Source of the DNA: SIG589 sp045652465
GTDB taxonomy: Bacteria > Bacillota > Clostridia > Oscillospirales > Acutalibacteraceae
Direction: 5' to 3'
Assembly (NCBI GenBank): GCA_045652465.1
Contig: JAZRUI010000015.1
Coordinates: forward strand, 295,055 to 359,054
Length of the DNA: 64,000 bases
Shown: piece by piece, positions 59,984 to 64,000 of the stretch
Position numbering within the stretch: position 1 is the first letter of the stretch
Layout of the letters: each line of letters starts with the position of its first letter
The notes under the pieces: model-generated
What the model was told of the DNA's origin: nothing
Databases searched by the model: none
What the model saw: only the letters and a program-made list of their open reading frames with translations
Program-made: the position numbers and the translations under genes

Positions 59984-62107
59984 ATGGATACACATGAGAA
60001 ATTAAAAGAAATAAGAAGCGAATACAAACAATATTTAATTGAGAAGCATCCTGAATGGTCCGAGAACACCATCAGCACTCATGTATCAGATGCTTGCTAC
60101 ATTTGGAATAATACTGTTATTCCTGGATTCTGGAAGGTATTTGTTTCTGATGAATCTATGGAAGCTGCAAAGGAAAGCATCAAAGATTTCCTTAAAAACG
60201 AAACCAAATCTGACAAATATGAAGAAAGAGCAAACTACTATTTCAAAGACCTTCTTATGCTTAAGGAGTTCTTTGACGTTAAATATGGTGGTGTTGCTAA
60301 TCGTATTGGCAGTGAGTTCGATGCAGAAGAAGTAATTTATGCTGTGTGTAAGAAATATTATGACGGCACCGTTACCGAAGAAGAAGCGCTTGAAGAATTA
60401 AGCGAAAAAGTGCCTTCTTTCAGCATCACATCTCATAAGATGACCCTTGGTTTATTCAATTATATGATTGAAGGCAAGAAATACTCTCGTCGTTCCAATA
60501 TTGAAATTACCATTTGTTTAATCAAAAACATTGGTAAAGATTATGGAAATGATAAGATGCTCAATGCTCTTTCTGCAACCCGTGAGAACATTATTTATTA
60601 CTATGGTCAAACCGGAAACAAATCCAATTGTATGAGAAAATGCTGTCAGCAACTTGCAGACGAAAAAGGATTCGATTTATCCTTTGGCGAGGATATGTTT
60701 GACGGTATTACACCAAAGAAAAACACATCATCCGCACTGGCAGATGATGATGTTGATTCTACTCGTTATTGGATTTACTCCCCTGGTGACAATGCTTGCA
60801 AATGGGACGAATTCTATAAAGCTGGCATTATGGCTATTGGTTGGCACGAAATCGGAGACCTCTCTGTATTTAGCAGCAAGGACGAGATGAAGCAAAAACT
60901 CAAAGAAACTCGTGGACAGCAATATTCTTACAAAAATGCTGCCCATGCTACTTGGCAGTTTGCAAACGATATTAAACCTGGCGATGTTATTTTCGTTAAA
61001 AAAGGTATGTACAAACTTATTGGCCGTGGTATTGTTACCAGCGATTATCAATACACACCTGATTACGAAGATGAAGAATATTGCAATATTCGCACTGTGA
61101 ACTGGACACATAACGGTGAATGGGACCATCCTGGTCAGGCCGTTATGAAGACTTTAACTGATATTACTTCATACACCGATTATGTTGAAAAATTGAATGC
61201 TTTATTTGAAGATGGTGACCGAGAAATTCCTGATTTAGAAATCACATATCCTTTGTACGATGTGGACAAGTTCCTTGAAGAAGTTTATATGGATATGACC
61301 GATTACAACACCTTAGTTGGCCTTATTCGCACCAAGAAGAACGTAATTCTTCAAGGTGCACCTGGCGTTGGTAAAACCTTCGCCGCCAAGAGATTGGCAT
61401 ATTCTATGATGGGACAAAAAGACCAAAACCGTGTAATGTTGGTTCAGTTCCATCAAAGCTATACATACGAAGATTTCATTGAAGGTTTCCGTCCTACCAG
61501 TGCCGGTAGTGGATTTGAAATCAAGAAGGGTTCTTTCTATAACTTCTGCAAAAAAGCAGGAGAAGATTTGGAAAATGAATATTTCTTCATTATTGATGAA
61601 ATCAACCGTGGCAATTTAAGCAAAATCTTCGGTGAGCTCTTTATGCTTATCGAAAATGACAAGCGTGGCAATTCTTTACAGTTGCTCTATTCTGATGAGA
61701 AGTTCAATGTTCCGAGCAACGTATATATTATTGGTATGATGAATACTGCTGATAGAAGTCTTGCTATGCTCGACTATGCACTTCGTAGAAGATTTGCTTT
61801 CTACACAATGAATCCTGGTTTTGATTCTGTTGGTTTCCGCAATTATAAAACCAAACTTGCCAGCGATAAGATGGACAAGTTAATCGCTTGTGTTGAAAGT
61901 CTGAACGGTGTTATAGCCGCAGACGATTCACTCGGTGAAGGTTTCTGCATCGGACACAGTTACTTCTGTAATATTGAAGAGGTTACTGATGCAGTATTAT
62001 CTAATATTGTTGAATACGAGCTTGTGCCCCTCTTAAAGGAGTACTGGTTCGATGAACCCATTAAAGTGAAAGATTGGTCAAATAATTTAAGGAGTGCAAT
62101 TAAGTGA
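59984..62107 (+). CDS. mcrB: McrB-type AAA+ GTPase with EVE-like recognition domain
   Basis: The 707-residue protein has an unknown helical N-terminal region (about residues 1-240) and a middle domain (about residues 260-410) with RYWIYSPGDNACKWDEFYKAGIMAIGW and KPGDVIFVKKGMYKLIGRG, which looks like an EVE/PUA-type base-reading domain. The McrB AAA+ motor follows, with GAPGVGKT at 458-465, FIIDEINRGNLSKIFGE and MNTADRS. McrB couples GTP hydrolysis to McrC cleavage of modified DNA. The E. coli-type N-terminal DUF3578 is absent, so specificity differs. The ATG at 59984 has an AGGAG site; a GTG at 59975 is less likely. Confidence 0.9.
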   Translation: MDTHEKLKEIRSEYKQYLIEKHPEWSENTISTHVSDACYIWNNTVIPGFWKVFVSDESMEAAKESIKDFLKNETKSDKYEERANYYFKDLLMLKEFFDVKYGGVANRIGSEFDAEEVIYAVCKKYYDGTVTEEEALEELSEKVPSFSITSHKMTLGLFNYMIEGKKYSRRSNIEITICLIKNIGKDYGNDKMLNALSATRENIIYYYGQTGNKSNCMRKCCQQLADEKGFDLSFGEDMFDGITPKKNTSSALADDDVDSTRYWIYSPGDNACKWDEFYKAGIMAIGWHEIGDLSVFSSKDEMKQKLKETRGQQYSYKNAAHATWQFANDIKPGDVIFVKKGMYKLIGRGIVTSDYQYTPDYEDEEYCNIRTVNWTHNGEWDHPGQAVMKTLTDITSYTDYVEKLNALFEDGDREIPDLEITYPLYDVDKFLEEVYMDMTDYNTLVGLIRTKKNVILQGAPGVGKTFAAKRLAYSMMGQKDQNRVMLVQFHQSYTYEDFIEGFRPTSAGSGFEIKKGSFYNFCKKAGEDLENEYFFIIDEINRGNLSKIFGELFMLIENDKRGNSLQLLYSDEKFNVPSNVYIIGMMNTADRSLAMLDYALRRRFAFYTMNPGFDSVGFRNYKTKLASDKMDKLIACVESLNGVIAADDSLGEGFCIGHSYFCNIEEVTDAVLSNIVEYELVPLLKEYWFDEPIKVKDWSNNLRSAIK

Positions 62108-63141
62108 TTCCGATAAAGAATATTTACTATATGCTTTCATATGCGTTTCAAATCCTTAATGAGCAAGGTTATAAAAACCTTGCCACTGAGGACTTCGATA
62201 ATGCCGGAGATTTATGTGCTGCTATTTTAATTCGTGGTATCACATATCAGTTGAAACGTGGTCTTGGGCGTGAGTATATATCTGAAACAGATACGATATC
62301 GGCAATCCGTGGTAAAATTGAAATTACTGAATCTATCAAAAACCAGAGTATGATTCGCAGTCAAATGGTTTGCACTTACGATGAATTTTCAGTAGATTCG
62401 CCATTGAACCAAATCATAAAATCCACTGTGATGCTTCTACTTAAAGGGGATATATCCAAATCCCGTAAAAAAGAGCTTCGCAAACTAATGGTGTATTTTG
62501 ATGATGTTTCGGCGGTAGATGTTCGCTCCATTAATTGGGCAATCAATTATAACCGCAACAATCAAACATATCAGCTATTAATTACAGTCTGTTTTTTGGT
62601 TGTTAAAGGATTGTTGCAGTCAAAGAGCGATGGTTCTGTAAAGATGATGGATTTTTTGGATGAGCAAAGAATGTGCCACTTATACGAGAAATTCATTCTC
62701 GGATATTATAAGAAGCATTATTCTCCAAGAATCACGGCATCCGCCTCGCAAATCGAGTGGGCATTGGATGATGGCATTAGCGCAATGCTTCCAATCATGC
62801 AGAGCGATATTATGCTCACCTATAAAAAAGGCGACGTCAATAAAACCTTAATTATTGATGCAAAGTATTATGCACACACCACACAGGTACAATACGATGT
62901 TCATACCTTGCATTCAAATAATCTGTATCAGGTATTCACTTATGTGAAAAATAAAGCATCCAAAGGCGGAGAGGTTTCGGGTATGCTCCTTTACGCCAAG
63001 ACAGATGAAGAAATATACCCGAACAATGAGTATCAAATGAGTGGTAATAAAATCACAGTAAGAACACTGGACTTGAACTGTGATTTCGAATCAATTGCCG
63101 CTCAACTGGATAATATTGTTCAGCAACATTTCAATTTATAA
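62104..63141 (+). CDS. mcrC: McrC 5-methylcytosine restriction system component
   Basis: This 345-residue protein starts IPIKNIYYMLSYAFQIL, the common start of McrC, and carries a C-terminal PD-(D/E)xK nuclease with the LIIDAKYYAHT motif near residue 253 and a preceding glutamate/aspartate pair. It supplies the DNA-cleaving activity of the McrBC complex. It starts at a GTG overlapping the mcrB stop (GTGA), standard for the pair. Confidence 0.92.
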   Translation: MIPIKNIYYMLSYAFQILNEQGYKNLATEDFDNAGDLCAAILIRGITYQLKRGLGREYISETDTISAIRGKIEITESIKNQSMIRSQMVCTYDEFSVDSPLNQIIKSTVMLLLKGDISKSRKKELRKLMVYFDDVSAVDVRSINWAINYNRNNQTYQLLITVCFLVVKGLLQSKSDGSVKMMDFLDEQRMCHLYEKFILGYYKKHYSPRITASASQIEWALDDGISAMLPIMQSDIMLTYKKGDVNKTLIIDAKYYAHTTQVQYDVHTLHSNNLYQVFTYVKNKASKGGEVSGMLLYAKTDEEIYPNNEYQMSGNKITVRTLDLNCDFESIAAQLDNIVQQHFNL

Positions 63142-63164
63142 ATTTGTCGCTTGGCATGCGACCT

Positions 63165-63218
63165 AACCTCTCTTTTGTTGATGTACAATGATGACATCAA
63201 ATGAAAGAGAGGTTTTTT
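63165..63218 (+). terminator. Long hairpin after mcrC that contains the VWA ribosome-binding site
   Basis: AACCTCTCTTT...TTGATGT (63165-63184) pairs with ACATCAA...AAAGAGAGGTT (63194-63214) and is followed by six T. It has the form of a terminator for mcrBC. Its right arm holds the AGAGAGG site of the VWA gene, so the same stem would block that site on read-through RNA. Confidence 0.65.
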
Positions 63219-63221
63219 ATT

Positions 63222-63887
63222 ATGAAAAACACAAACAAAAACAACATTACTGAACTCGTATTTATTTTGGACAAAAGTGGCTCGATGGCTGGTCTTGAGA
63301 GCGATACAATCGGCGGTTTTAACTCGATGATTGAAAAGCAGAAGAAAGAGGATACACCTTGCTATGTATCTACAATTCTTTTCAACGGCGAAAGCGAAGT
63401 TGTTCATGACCGAGAAAAACTTGGTGAGATTCAGTCTATGACTGATAGAGATTATATTGTTGGCGGATGTACCGCATTGATTGATGCCATTGGCGGTGCG
63501 ATTCATCATATCGGTAAACTCCATAAATATTTTGGTGAGAGTGCGCCGGAGCACACTATGTTTGTAATCACAACTGACGGTCAGGAAAATGCAAGCCACC
63601 GTTACACAAGCGAACAGGTTAAAAAGATGATTGAGCGACAAAAAGAAAAATACGGTTGGGAATTTCTTTTTATCGGTGCTAACATCGATGCAGTTGAAAC
63701 GGCAGCTCGTTACGGCATTGATAAAGACCGCGCAGTAAACTATAACGCAGATGGCGAAGGCACTCATATTCTATATGAAACGGTTGCAAAAGCAGTTTGC
63801 AATGTCAGAGCAAGCGCACCGCTTAGCGCAGACTGGTCTGAAGAAATCAACGCTGACTACCAACGCAGAGGTAAAAAGAATAAATAA
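63222..63887 (+). CDS. VWA domain protein
   Basis: This 221-residue protein is essentially one von Willebrand A domain. The MIDAS motif is DKSGSM near residue 16, the T of GGCTALIDAIGGAI near residue 88 and the TTDGQEN aspartate near residue 122. It has no signal peptide and no membrane segment, so it is intracellular. VWA proteins of this form accompany tellurite/stress and ternary defence systems, but no partner is visible here. The ATG at 63222 fits the AGAGAGG site; the ATG at 63201 does not. Confidence 0.87.
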   Translation: MKNTNKNNITELVFILDKSGSMAGLESDTIGGFNSMIEKQKKEDTPCYVSTILFNGESEVVHDREKLGEIQSMTDRDYIVGGCTALIDAIGGAIHHIGKLHKYFGESAPEHTMFVITTDGQENASHRYTSEQVKKMIERQKEKYGWEFLFIGANIDAVETAARYGIDKDRAVNYNADGEGTHILYETVAKAVCNVRASAPLSADWSEEINADYQRRGKKNK

Positions 63888-63894
63888 TATTTTA

Positions 63895-63924
63895 GGCGAG
63901 GGTTATACCTCGCCGTATTTTTTT
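63895..63924 (+). terminator. Rho-independent terminator after the VWA gene
   Basis: GGCGAGG and CCTCGCC form a seven-base stem and are followed, after GTA, by seven T. Confidence 0.85.
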
Positions 63925-63951
63925 GTTTGTATGAGTAAAAAAGTCGATTAG

Positions 63952-63994
63952 AAAAACATGGGGCAAAATATGGGGCAGTTCAAAAACATGGGGT
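63952..63994. repeat. Three short ATGGGG direct repeats at the window edge
   Basis: AAAAACATGGGG occurs at 63952-63963 and 63982-63993, with a degenerate copy (AAAATATGGGG) between them. The purpose is unknown; the array may continue beyond the window. Confidence 0.4.
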
Positions 63995-64000
63995 GAAACA

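Larger units (their letters stand above)
39612..64000. mobile_element. Integrated accessory / defence island (left part)
   Basis: From the spoVAD break to the window end the sequence is distinctly more AT-rich, with different codon habits. It contains no housekeeping genes, and defence, modification and stress genes are packed together. Insertion into a conserved sporulation gene indicates site-specific integration. No integrase, relaxase or phage structural gene is visible in the 24.4 kb seen, so the element type (skin-like remnant, integrative element or prophage-derived) cannot be assigned. Confidence 0.75.

Noticed and set aside
39612..64000. A prophage
   Set aside because: No terminase, capsid, tail, holin or lysin genes are seen in 24 kb; the element type is left open.
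1..64000. CRISPR arrays, tRNA or rRNA genes
   Set aside because: No regularly spaced repeats, cas genes, tRNA cloverleaf-like segments or rRNA sequence were recognised on either strand.

Overview
The window looks like the chromosome of an endospore-forming, low-to-mid GC Clostridia (Firmicutes), probably from the Oscillospiraceae/Ruminococcaceae side. The evidence is the set of sporulation genes (spoIIR, a BofA-family gene, gerW/ytfJ, dpaA-dpaB, spoVAC, spoVAD), the dgt-dnaG-sigA order, scpA-scpB, AddAB instead of RecBCD, and SecG. No species can be named from sequence reading alone. No rRNA, tRNA or CRISPR array was seen.

Positions 1-39.6 kb are ordinary chromosome with moderate GC. From left to right: the start of an RluA-type pseudouridine synthase (minus strand); radC, engB and a YgjV-IspE fusion; spoIIR, rpmE and yigZ; dgt-dnaG-sigA; an Rrf2 regulator and two small genes; an M50 protease; an scpA-scpB-DUF2953-gerW-dacF-rluB run; secG and bofA; two AT-rich genes of unknown function; a secreted nuclease lipoprotein; addB-addA; the dipicolinate synthase pair and cca on the minus strand; murC; two membrane proteins; degV, rpe, a MecA-like protein, a Cys-rich protein and spoVAC; an AraC/GH127 sugar cluster; a membrane protein, a lipoprotein and a FliB-like protein; then spoVAD.

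spoVAD breaks off after about 207 codons, just past its conserved MGAAMAP segment. At that point composition turns AT-rich and an accessory island begins, which runs from about 39.61 kb past the right edge of the window. The layout resembles the skin-type elements that interrupt sporulation genes. No recombinase and no 3' half of spoVAD lie inside the window, so this stays a hypothesis.

The island is a dense defence and stress region. It opens with an AbiEi-like protein plus a membrane protein, a MATE exporter behind a structured leader, a manganese catalase, small XRE regulators, a SLOG protein and a metallophosphoesterase. Its core (45.1-56.1 kb) holds an HNH nuclease, a DUF262 protein overlapping a HEPN protein, a HaeIII-like methyltransferase fused in frame to a HaeIII-like endonuclease, a second cytosine-C5 methyltransferase overlapping a TIR-domain protein, a peptide deformylase variant, a third cytosine-C5 methyltransferase and a GHKL ATPase. 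Next come a PARG-like and a macrodomain ADP-ribose hydrolase, an HD-DUF429 fusion, an ArsC/Spx-like protein, McrBC and a VWA protein.

The main leads are the interrupted spoVAD, the single-chain R-M protein with a retained internal ribosome-binding site, the R-M operon whose third coupled gene is a TIR protein, and the coexistence of an McrBC with a predicted GGCC methylase whose product classical McrBC would attack.
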